A stretch of 22,266 bases of DNA from IMG/VR virus record IMGVR_UViG_3300026382_000281, positions 1 through 22,266 of that record; one strand, given 5' to 3'. Shown here piece after piece: positions 1-5,925 of this stretch (position 1 is its first letter; every line of letters starts with the position of its first letter). A model generated the notes under the pieces. That model made no database searches, was not told the origin of the DNA, and saw nothing but the letters and a program-made list of their open reading frames with translations. This stretch comes from a virus. A program made the position numbers and the translations under genes.

Positions 1-414
1 TCATTTTTTCTTTTGTTTTTTTTCTTCAATAGCATTACAAATTTTTTCAACACATTCATCAAGATTTTTTCTTATTTCTTTTTCCCAAAACCTTAATACT
101 GTCCATCCTTCTTTTTTTAAAGTTTCATTTACTTTTTTATCTCTTTCGATATTTCTTTTTAATTTAGGTATCCAGTAATCTTGGTTAGTTTTGGGAACCT
201 TGCCTTCGAGAAAATATTTGCCGTGCCAGAATTCGCTGTCGCAGAAGACGGCAATTTTATATTTTTTTATGCAAATATCAGGCTTTCCGAATATATCTTT
301 ACAGTTTTTTCTATATCTTATGCCTTTTGCCCATAATGCTTTCCTTAGCATAATTTCTATAGAGGTATCTTTTGACCTTATTCTTCTCATGTTTTCTGAA
401 CGGCTTATTCCCAT
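1..414 (-). CDS. vsr: Vsr-like very short patch repair endonuclease
   Basis: Family role: nicks DNA at T:G mismatches that arise when 5-methylcytosine deaminates, so it normally travels with an m5C methyltransferase. The 137 aa match the usual Vsr length (about 135-155). Visible motifs, in order: MRRIRSKDTSIE near the N-terminus (E20), GKPDICI with D46 at the catalytic Asp position, FCDSEFWHG with H64 at the catalytic His position, then NIERDKK and WTVLRFWEKEI. The Thr found before the FWH motif in E. coli Vsr is Cys58 here. It is the last gene of a minus-strand operon, 13 nt after the restriction endonuclease gene, with a weak ribosome site, so translation may depend on its neighbour. Its stop codon is at the window edge. 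The mismatch context it recognises cannot be read from sequence. Confidence 0.9.
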   Translation of the reverse strand: MGISRSENMRRIRSKDTSIEIMLRKALWAKGIRYRKNCKDIFGKPDICIKKYKIAVFCDSEFWHGKYFLEGKVPKTNQDYWIPKLKRNIERDKKVNETLKKEGWTVLRFWEKEIRKNLDECVEKICNAIEEKKQKKK

Positions 415-427
415 GAGTTGTCTTTCA

Positions 428-1453
428 TTATAATTTGTTTATTATGTGATTTTCCCAATCATCTTTAGTGTATTTTAAACTTTTCATCCCAAAAATATAT
501 TTATGCTGTTTGCTAAAACTTCTTATGCCTTCAAAAGAAACTTTTATTTTGTTTTTGTTTTGTTTTTCCTCGATTTCTTTTTTTATTTCTTCTAAAATAT
601 CTTCGCTGTATTCTCCGCAATAATTATAAATTGTTGCATTTGTTCTTCCAAATCTATATTCATAAAAAGGTTCTTTGCTTTTATGTTCATTTTTGACAAT
701 AAATCCCGGAATATAGCCTATAACAGGTTTAAAAGAAGGTATCTGGTTGAAAATATTATCAGCTTCTTCTTCATCAATGCAGTTTTCTTGAATTCCGCAT
801 TTAAGAATTTTGTCTCTAAAAACGGATATTTCTTTAAAAAAGCTGAAAAGATGGTCGTTGGAAATTATAAGCTTTGTTAATATAAAAATATCAGATTTAT
901 TAAATTGATCGCCGGGTATATCCATCCATATACCATTGAATTTTGTAGATTTTATTGAAATTTTTTGTTCAGGTTCTTTTATTTGTTCTTTAATTTTAAC
1001 TTGATGTATGTCTCTAGGAAGATATTCTTCAAGAGAACCTTGTTCATGGCCTAAAAATATTTTTATATCGGGAAAGTTCTTTTCTATCCATTGTTTTACG
1101 CCGAATTCTCCCAAATATCCTCTTATAGTATCAGCCCATTTTTGCCCAAAATCTCTTTGTCTTGAACTGCCGAAATCGGTTCCTGCAATTAAGAATTGAA
1201 TTTTTAACGCTTCGATTACCACTTTTGAATATGTTTTTAGATCTAACTCAAAAATAAAAGGCTTAAATCTTTTATGAAACCATTCTTCAATTCCTTTTTC
1301 ATCAGGAAAAGCAGAGCCAGCAAGAACACATTTGCTTATTAAAGATTTGAATTCATTTTCAGTAATTTTATTATTTGTTTCTTCTGAAAATTCTTTTGCT
1401 TTATCTTTTATAATTTGTTTCAGCTCTTTTTTTGTAAGTTTTTTTGTAGCCAT
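428..1453 (-). CDS. Putative type II restriction endonuclease
   Basis: 341 aa, 11 nt after the m5C methyltransferase and 13 nt before vsr, which is the classic place for the cognate endonuclease. I do not recognise the family with confidence. Residues 140-170 contain LPRDIHQVK followed by QKISIKST, compatible with a PD-(D/E)XK-type centre using D148 and K168 with Ser in place of Glu; this is a suggestion only. Residues 90-115 (GTDFGSSRQRDFGQKWADT) look like a conserved block. The open frame extends 11 codons upstream and would overlap the methyltransferase, but ATG at 1453 is preceded by AAAAAGGATCACC, a good ribosome site, so I start there. Target specificity is unknown and presumably that of the methyltransferase. 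Confidence 0.72.
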   Translation of the reverse strand: MATKKLTKKELKQIIKDKAKEFSEETNNKITENEFKSLISKCVLAGSAFPDEKGIEEWFHKRFKPFIFELDLKTYSKVVIEALKIQFLIAGTDFGSSRQRDFGQKWADTIRGYLGEFGVKQWIEKNFPDIKIFLGHEQGSLEEYLPRDIHQVKIKEQIKEPEQKISIKSTKFNGIWMDIPGDQFNKSDIFILTKLIISNDHLFSFFKEISVFRDKILKCGIQENCIDEEEADNIFNQIPSFKPVIGYIPGFIVKNEHKSKEPFYEYRFGRTNATIYNYCGEYSEDILEEIKKEIEEKQNKNKIKVSFEGIRSFSKQHKYIFGMKSLKYTKDDWENHIINKL

Positions 1454-1464
1454 GGTGATCCTTT

Positions 1465-2556
1465 TTATGTCAAAACAGGAGTGCATGATTCTAAAGATGG
1501 TTTTATTGAAGGATATTCAATACCGGCTAAAGTTTTTAGGCAGGCGGTAAAAATAATTTCAGCAAGTTTAGGAGGAACGGCCATACCTATTTGCCTTCTG
1601 ACGCTTTCTTTGTTTCCTTCAAAAATAAAATTATCCGGAAAAGTCTGAAGCCTTGCTCTTTCTCTGTTGGTAAGAGCCCTTGGCTCTTCATAATGATATA
1701 TATGTGTTCCTCCGCCTCCGCTTCCTGTTACAGTGTATGAAGGTTCATCAGGGTGCAGTCTTTTATATATTTGGCTTAATTTTGCCCCTTTAACATTTAG
1801 CCTTAATTCAGGAGGCAGGGTTTCATTTACATCCCATATATTTTGTCCGGGTTTTATTCTTTTAAGTCTTTCAACAACCGTTTTAGACTGTTTGGTAAAT
1901 TCATGGTTCGGAGCGTCTGCAGGTATATTTTCTAAAACTTCTTTTACTGTTATATAATTGTTTTTATGCGTCGGCGCAGGAACCTTAAATGTTTTTTTTA
2001 AATCTTTCCTGAAACCGACAATAATAATTCTGTGTCTTTTCTGAGGGATTCCATATTCTTCTGCTTTAAATTCATGAACCGTAATATTGTATCCTTTCCC
2101 TGCCTTTTCAAGATCTTTAAGTATTTTTGCAAAAGCTTTTCCAGAATTTGAGCTTTTCAGTCCTGATACATTTTCAGCGACAAAAAATAGAGGATTGAAA
2201 TTATTCAGAACTTTTACTCCATAAGTATATAAAGGCCCGTATTCTCCCTCAAAACCTTTTCTTTTTCCTACATTGCTAAAATCGTTGCAAGGGAATCCGT
2301 AAGCAAATACATCCACCGGCGTAAGGTTTTCAATATTTAATTTTCTTACGTCTTCGCATATAACATTTTTAGGATCTATATCTATATTGCGTCTGTAAGT
2401 TTTACATGAGTCTTCGTGGAAATCATTAGCCCATTCATGTTTTATTTTGTAAATTTTGCTATCTGTTTCAAATATTGCCTTCTGGGCACCCAGTGCCAGT
2501 CCTCCGGGACCGCTGAAAAGTTCACCCATTTTTAATTCTATTATCTCTTTTCTCAC
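1465..2556 (-). CDS. DNA (cytosine-5-)-methyltransferase
   Basis: Transfers a methyl group from S-adenosylmethionine to C5 of cytosine, protecting host or phage DNA from the paired endonuclease. Motifs in canonical order: motif I FSGPGG (14-19), motif IV GFPCNDFS with catalytic Cys90, motif VI ENV (128-130), motif VIII QKRHR (172-176), a target-recognition region (about 190-290), motif IX LTNRERARLQTFP and motif X RQIGMAVPP. Length (363 aa) is normal for single-chain enzymes. The start is GTG with AAAAAGGGA just upstream; the alternative ATG at 2529 has no good ribosome site. It leads a three-gene methyltransferase-endonuclease-vsr operon. Only 20 nt separate its start from a remnant of the phage repressor 3' end, so it may be read from the repressor promoter. 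The recognition sequence is not assignable by eye. Confidence 0.95.
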   Translation of the reverse strand: MRKEIIELKMGELFSGPGGLALGAQKAIFETDSKIYKIKHEWANDFHEDSCKTYRRNIDIDPKNVICEDVRKLNIENLTPVDVFAYGFPCNDFSNVGKRKGFEGEYGPLYTYGVKVLNNFNPLFFVAENVSGLKSSNSGKAFAKILKDLEKAGKGYNITVHEFKAEEYGIPQKRHRIIIVGFRKDLKKTFKVPAPTHKNNYITVKEVLENIPADAPNHEFTKQSKTVVERLKRIKPGQNIWDVNETLPPELRLNVKGAKLSQIYKRLHPDEPSYTVTGSGGGGTHIYHYEEPRALTNRERARLQTFPDNFIFEGNKESVRRQIGMAVPPKLAEIIFTACLKTLAGIEYPSIKPSLESCTPVLT

Positions 2557-2576
2557 ATATTCCCTTTTTCTTCTAA

Positions 2577-2620
2577 TTATATCCTATTCCTTAAAATTCC
2601 TACAACTATTCCAATCCCCT
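2577..2620 (-). pseudogene. Remnant of repressor gene 3' end (copy 2)
   Basis: Reading the minus strand, the frame ending at the TAA at 2579-2577 gives GIGIVVGILRNRI. This is nearly the C-terminus of the intact repressor, FIGRVVGILRNRI. The DNA is also close: GGAATAGGATATA occurs at the end of both. The fragment has no start and lies directly upstream of the methyltransferase ribosome site, in the position the complete repressor holds relative to the 2758-3702 gene. Best explained as the scar of a recombination or insertion behind the repressor. A distinct reading frame and stop codon separate it from the second remnant just upstream. Confidence 0.75.
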
Positions 2621-2626
2621 TCTTAT

Positions 2627-2757
2627 TTAAAACTTCTTAATACTCCCAACAACTCTTCCGATTATTTTACACCCATCCAATTCATCACCGCTTATTACAA
2701 TATCCGGTATTTCCGGATTGTCGCTTTTAAGTGAGATTTTTCTATTTATGATAATTA
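2627..2757 (-). pseudogene. Remnant of a second S24 repressor C-terminus (copy 1)
   Basis: Minus-strand translation immediately after the stop of the 2758-3702 gene gives about 40 residues including KISLKSDNPEIPD and KIIGRVVGSIKKF before a stop at 2629-2627. The intact repressor has KIILHSDNPDIKD and KFIGRVVGILRNRI in the same order and spacing. No start codon or N-terminal domain is left. The divergence is larger than for copy 2, so this probably derives from a related but different repressor. Together with copy 2 it makes three repressor 3' ends within 1.2 kb in the same orientation. Confidence 0.8.
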
Positions 2758-3702
2758 TTAATTGTTTTTTATGTCTTCAACACTTTCTAAAACTTTTTCT
2801 TTTGTTGCTTCGTTCTCTTTAACTATTCTAAGCTTGATTTTCACTTCTTTATTTAGATTGTCGAGTAATTTACTTCTCAATGGTAGCTCTTTTTCACTTT
2901 TCCCTAAAGTAATTATAATTTCTTCTTGGTTGTTCGTTAAATAATAAGTTGTTTTGTCTTTTGTTAATCCTCTAATTCCATCAACAATATAGATACCTTC
3001 TATTATTTCTTCAATTTTTTTTGGTAAAGTTTTTTTACTTAAAATTTTTTTAGCTTCATCATGCGTTATTTTTACTTCTTTTGTAACGAGTTCATTATCT
3101 TTGTATTCTGCAACCGGCTTCAATATTGCTTCTTGTCTTTTGTTTTCATACTGAGGGTTTTCTCCAACTTTTGTTTTTAAATTCACAAAAGCATCATATA
3201 ATTTTTCTTCTCTTTCAATATTTTTTTCTTGCAATTCAGTTTTAGATGAAATTTCCTCTATTTCTATAATCTTTTCTCCAATTTTATCTATTGTAAGGTA
3301 GCCAAAAATAAAAACGATTAACACTACTAAAACAGTTTTTTTATCCTTGCTTTCCATATTTTCAAAACCTTTCGAGAAAATTTCTAAAAATTTTTCCGGA
3401 AACTCTAATAATGTATCTATTATATCACTTCCATCTTCTATTTTATATTTTATTCTTAAAGCAGTTTTTTCCTCTTCACTTAAATAAATTAAATTTTCTT
3501 TTTTTCCTTGGATTGCTAAATATGCATAATACACACTTTTTTGGAATTCTTCAAGAGTAAATACATAAGGTTGAGTTAATTCAGCTTTTAGCTTAGGATC
3601 TTTATAATGTAATTCAAATGAAATAGCTGTTAATAAATCCTCAAAACTTTCATAATTTTGATAATTTTTTAATAAATCTTCAATACTTTTAATTTTTTCC
3701 AT
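2758..3702 (-). CDS. Unknown single-TM coiled-coil protein downstream of repressor
   Basis: 314 aa, not recognised. Layout: an acidic, helical cytoplasmic-type N-terminal half (1-120), one transmembrane segment (about 123-138, VLVVLIVFIFGYLTI), a charged coiled-coil-like stretch (140-175), then a basic mixed alpha/beta domain (about 200-305). No enzyme motif is seen. Translation starts at ATG 3702 behind AGGAGGAAAG, one of the strongest ribosome sites in the window, only 8 nt after the repressor stop, so it is very probably co-transcribed with the repressor and made in the lysogen. Such placement is typical of superinfection exclusion or abortive infection genes and other lysogenic conversion cargo. 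That role is inference from position and membrane topology only. Confidence 0.75.
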   Translation of the reverse strand: MEKIKSIEDLLKNYQNYESFEDLLTAISFELHYKDPKLKAELTQPYVFTLEEFQKSVYYAYLAIQGKKENLIYLSEEEKTALRIKYKIEDGSDIIDTLLEFPEKFLEIFSKGFENMESKDKKTVLVVLIVFIFGYLTIDKIGEKIIEIEEISSKTELQEKNIEREEKLYDAFVNLKTKVGENPQYENKRQEAILKPVAEYKDNELVTKEVKITHDEAKKILSKKTLPKKIEEIIEGIYIVDGIRGLTKDKTTYYLTNNQEEIIITLGKSEKELPLRSKLLDNLNKEVKIKLRIVKENEATKEKVLESVEDIKNN

Positions 3703-3710
3703 CTTTCCTC

Positions 3711-4415
3711 CTATATCCTATTCCTCAATATTCCCACAACTCTTCCAATAAATTTAACTTTTTCCATAATCTCGCCTTCTAAAACCTCGTCTTTTATATC
3801 AGGGTTATCAGAATGTAAAATTATCTTTTCTTCAACTGGGTAAATATAAACTCTTTTAACCAAGACGCCAAAAGGAGTAGATATAACATAAACTCCGCCG
3901 TCTTTTAAGTCGTGGTCTCTTATAGGCAATACAAAAAGTCTATCCCCATCGAAAACGGTAGGTTGCATACTGTCTCCCACAGCTGTGATTATATGCAGTC
4001 CCGTAAAATCAATTATGTTTAGCATATTTCTCAAAAAATTTTCAGAAAAGGCTAGCTTTTGTGTCGGTGTAAGCTCTTCATTATAAGCTCCCGCACCGGC
4101 ACTTGCATATATATCCTCATAAAAAGGCACATTCACTACATCTGTTTTATGATTGTTTTCTATATTGTTTAGCAACTCTTTTGCTTTTTGCAGTCTTTCG
4201 TTTGTTTTATACATCTCTCCTTCACCTGTTTCAAGCCAAGTTTTATCTATTCCTTGCAAATGCACGGTTTGAAGTATATATTTATCTGGTATACTCCCTC
4301 TTGCTTTCCAACTATCAATAGTGCTTTCAGAAACACCGAGTTTTTGGGCTAATTCTTTAAAAGATTTAACCTTATATGCTTGTTTCATTCTTTTTAAAAT
4401 TTCTTTTACTTGCAT
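3711..4415 (-). CDS. CI-like phage repressor, HTH plus S24 peptidase
   Basis: Maintains lysogeny by binding operators in the adjacent control region and is inactivated by RecA-stimulated self-cleavage. N-terminal helix-turn-helix at 18-40 (FKELAQKLGVSESTIDSW), resembling Phage_CI_repr domains; linker 65-100; C-terminal S24/LexA-like domain from about 100. The probable cleavage site is an Ala-Gly bond in YASAGAG (103-109). Catalytic Ser149 lies in AVGDSMQP and the general-base Lys187 in VLVKRVY. 234 aa is normal for the family. It is divergent from the early operon, with a 42-bp promoter/operator block beginning 26 bp upstream of its start. Its 3' end (RVVGILRNRI) recurs as remnants downstream. 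Confidence 0.93.
   Translation of the reverse strand: MQVKEILKRMKQAYKVKSFKELAQKLGVSESTIDSWKARGSIPDKYILQTVHLQGIDKTWLETGEGEMYKTNERLQKAKELLNNIENNHKTDVVNVPFYEDIYASAGAGAYNEELTPTQKLAFSENFLRNMLNIIDFTGLHIITAVGDSMQPTVFDGDRLFVLPIRDHDLKDGGVYVISTPFGVLVKRVYIYPVEEKIILHSDNPDIKDEVLEGEIMEKVKFIGRVVGILRNRI
4252..4267 (+). promoter_or_regulatory. Operator-like copy inside the repressor gene
   Basis: CCTTGCAAATGCACGG matches the promoter-proximal CCTTGCAAATGCGTGG at 4461-4476 in 14 of 16 positions. It lies about 200 bp away within the repressor coding sequence, where a looping auxiliary operator would sit. It could also be chance in coding DNA. Confidence 0.35.
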
Positions 4416-4440
4416 TTTTAAGCCTTTTTTTCAAAAAAAT

Positions 4441-4482
4441 CCTTGCAAATATATTGACACCCTTGCAAATGCGTGGTATAAT
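4441..4482 (+). promoter_or_regulatory. Early rightward promoter with repressor operators
   Basis: TTGACA at 4454-4459 and TATAAT at 4477-4482, separated by 17 bp, form a perfect sigma70 consensus reading toward the early genes. Two direct copies of CCTTGCAAAT (4441-4450 and 4461-4470), 20 bp apart (two helical turns), flank the -35 box, so repressor bound there would block polymerase. The core TTGCAA is itself palindromic. Expected start of transcription is near 4489. A clear leftward promoter for the repressor was not found; a TATAAT on the minus strand (4520-4515) lacks a matching -35 box. Confidence 0.8.
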
Positions 4483-4542
4483 TACACATACACAACCATT
4501 TATAACCATATCGGATTATAACAAAAAAGGTTGAGGGTTGAG

Positions 4543-4716
4543 ATGATTGAAAATCAAGTGTTTAGCTTTAAGCGAGGGCAGGTTTTTATAGGTAACATTT
4601 CAATAAGCGTTACAGATTTTGTAACGCCTTCCAAGGTAAAAAGCAGTAACTACAACCTCATAGCACCAGTGGCCGCTGGTGCTTGTTGTAGCACTTTTGA
4701 AAGATTAACACAATAA
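4543..4716 (+). CDS. Possible 57-aa leader ORF (doubtful)
   Basis: First open frame downstream of the early promoter. ATG at 4543 has only GGTTGAG upstream. The product has no helix-turn-helix, so it is not a Cro analogue, and no family is recognised. Much of the frame coincides with two strong inverted repeats (4607-4627, 4650-4691), so the sequence may be held for its RNA structure and the frame may be incidental. Low confidence as a protein. Confidence 0.3.
   Translation: MIENQVFSFKRGQVFIGNISISVTDFVTPSKVKSSNYNLIAPVAAGACCSTFERLTQ
4607..4691 (+). ncRNA. Two-hairpin structured leader of the early transcript
   Basis: Hairpin 1: GCGTTACA (4607-4614) pairs perfectly with TGTAACGC (4620-4627) across a 5-nt loop. 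Hairpin 2: AGCACCAG (4662-4669) pairs with CTGGTGCT (4676-4683), and an outer helix CTACAAC (4650-4656) pairs with GTTGTAG (4685-4691). They begin about 120 nt after the predicted start of transcription. Neither is followed by a long U tract, so they are not simple intrinsic terminators. Possible roles are an antitermination (put- or nut-like) element, a small RNA or an attenuator; hairpin 1 could also be a DNA-level operator. Confidence 0.5.
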
Positions 4717-4778
4717 ATTTAAGACTAAAAAACACTCCTCAAACCTGTCTTCACTTAAATCTAAACAAAGGAGAGTAT

Positions 4779-4985
4779 ATGCAAGAAAAAGACCTTAGAA
4801 AAGAAGGGTATCTAAACCAGCTTGAAGCTGCTAAATACCTTGGTATCGGACTAAGCACAATTAAGAAGTACAAAAAAGTTTTTGATGATTTTCCAAAACC
4901 GTTTAGGCTTAGTTCTACGGCTGTATTTTTTAAAAAATCCGAACTTGACGAATGGATGGAAAAAAGGAGATTGAATGGAGCGTAA
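4779..4985 (+). CDS. AlpA/excisionase-like HTH DNA-binding protein
   Basis: 68 aa, a single MerR-superfamily-type helix-turn-helix domain: LNQLEAAKYLGIGLSTIKKY (12-31) followed by a wing and a C-terminal helix with KKSELDEWMEKRR, the usual pattern of HTH_17/AlpA/excisionase proteins. Preceded by AAAGGAG. It is the first solid gene of the rightward early operon, where a Cro-like regulator or excisionase is expected. It may control the early promoter or assist excision. Which of these applies cannot be read from the sequence. Confidence 0.8.
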   Translation: MQEKDLRKEGYLNQLEAAKYLGIGLSTIKKYKKVFDDFPKPFRLSSTAVFFKKSELDEWMEKRRLNGA

Positions 4986-5100
4986 AGCGGTCCTAAAAAA
5001 CAGAAGTTTACTAACTTACAAATATTATATAAGGATGTTAGATGCAGCGCTTAGACAAAAGCAAAAGGAAATCGAAAAAGCAAGACTGGGACGTAGATAA
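4975..5100 (+). CDS. Small basic protein, 41 aa
   Basis: ATG at 4975 overlaps the end of the HTH gene by 11 nt and is preceded by AAGGAGATTGA, a good ribosome site. The product is short, basic and probably helical, with RQKQKEIEKAR near the C-terminus. No family is recognised. A second frame (5042-5191) with its own good ribosome site overlaps it, so one of the two could be the real product. Confidence 0.5.
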   Translation: MERKAVLKNRSLLTYKYYIRMLDAALRQKQKEIEKARLGRR

Positions 5101-5144
5101 CAAATTCAAATATCCGAGCAATTATTTCGGGAAAGGAAAGGAAA

Positions 5145-5408
5145 ATGATTGGAAAAAAAGTCTATTTTATAGAGGAATGGAGAGTAGTTGAAGGCATTAT
5201 TACAGAGGCTGGAGAAACGATAAAAGGTGGCAAACGCTATATTGCACATTTTCTTACAGAAGAAGCTGAACTTGCACAGAGGATTTTAACAGAAAACGAC
5301 TTTGGGCTTACGCTTTGCGAACTGTTTGAAAAAGAGAGAAAAAAATTTGAAGAAAATAGTAAAGGCGATTATGAAAAATTAAAAAAAGCGTTAGGTGTTG
5401 AGCAATGA
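5145..5408 (+). CDS. Small phage protein, paralogue of the 8477 gene
   Basis: 87 aa with GAAAGGAAAGGAAA upstream. It opens with MIGKKVYFIEEWRVVEGIIT and runs through KGGKRYIAHF and ENDFGLTLCELFEKE. The gene at 8477-8917 has MIGAKIYFIADDKVRVGIVT, KGKITYHAAYF and EKEIFTTLDYLLCEI at the same spacing. The shared 60-residue N-terminal part looks like a small beta-rich (SH3-like) domain, then a helix. Function unknown. The C-terminus is a charged helix. Confidence 0.7.
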   Translation: MIGKKVYFIEEWRVVEGIITEAGETIKGGKRYIAHFLTEEAELAQRILTENDFGLTLCELFEKERKKFEENSKGDYEKLKKALGVEQ

Positions 5409-5533
5409 TTTACGGAATCGTTGTAGGAATAGCAGTAATATTGCCGTATGCGGTGTTGAAAACGATGGAATACATACAGATAAAACGCAATAAGAAAAAA
5501 ATATGGGAGAGCGAGTATGAGCAGGATTTTTAG
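5405..5533 (+). CDS. Single-TM micropeptide, 42 aa
   Basis: ATG at 5405 overlaps the upstream stop in an ATGA arrangement, implying translational coupling. Residues 3-17 (YGIVVGIAVILPYAV) form a short hydrophobic segment, followed by a basic then acidic tail (IKRNKKKIWESEYEQDF), which predicts a C-in membrane anchor. No family recognised. Confidence 0.55.
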   Translation: MIYGIVVGIAVILPYAVLKTMEYIQIKRNKKKIWESEYEQDF

Positions 5534-5678
5534 CGAATACCTCGATACGGTCGAGATGATAATAAGGACGAAATTAAATCCGGAAATAAAAGACAAGCCG
5601 GAACTGAGAGACGAGGTTTTAAGAAGAGTGAAAGTCGCATTGGCGCCTAAAACAAGAAAAGGAGGAAAAAATGGATGA
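5517..5678 (+). CDS. Small hypothetical protein, 53 aa
   Basis: ATG at 5517 lies inside the end of the 42-aa gene, behind GGGAGAGCGAGT, and its stop overlaps the next start by 8 nt. The protein is charged and helical (LDTVEMIIRTKLNPEIKD) with a lysine/glycine-rich tail. Not recognised. Support is the ribosome site plus coupling on both sides. Confidence 0.55.
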   Translation: MSRIFSEYLDTVEMIIRTKLNPEIKDKPELRDEVLRRVKVALAPKTRKGGKNG

Positions 5679-5925
5679 TTTATATTACGAACAGCCAAAA
5701 AGCTTGACAGAGACTGCAAAATGGGATGCGGGGGTAAAAAAAGTGATAGATGAAATAGCTTATTTAACAAGCGAAAAAATAAATCTTGAAATTACGAGAA
5801 ACGAGAAAAGCGACCTTGTTTTTGCCTTAGAGGTCGCTATCGAATATCTTAAAAAGCAGGATATGAAACCTTTCTTTCTGATTAAAAAATTCGAGAATCT
5901 AAAAGAAAGGATAAGCAATGAGTAG
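5671..5925 (+). CDS. Hypothetical early phage protein, 84 aa
   Basis: Strong ribosome site AAAAGGAGGAAAAA before ATG 5671. The protein is mostly helical and charged with no recognisable motif. It overlaps the Cas4-like nuclease gene by 8 nt, so it is probably translated in proportion with the recombination genes. Confidence 0.7.
   Translation: MDDLYYEQPKSLTETAKWDAGVKKVIDEIAYLTSEKINLEITRNEKSDLVFALEVAIEYLKKQDMKPFFLIKKFENLKERISNE

Noticed and set aside
4650-4691. Intrinsic terminator after the early promoter
   Set aside because: The stem is strong but only four T follow, after CAC, and a terminator here would block the whole early operon.
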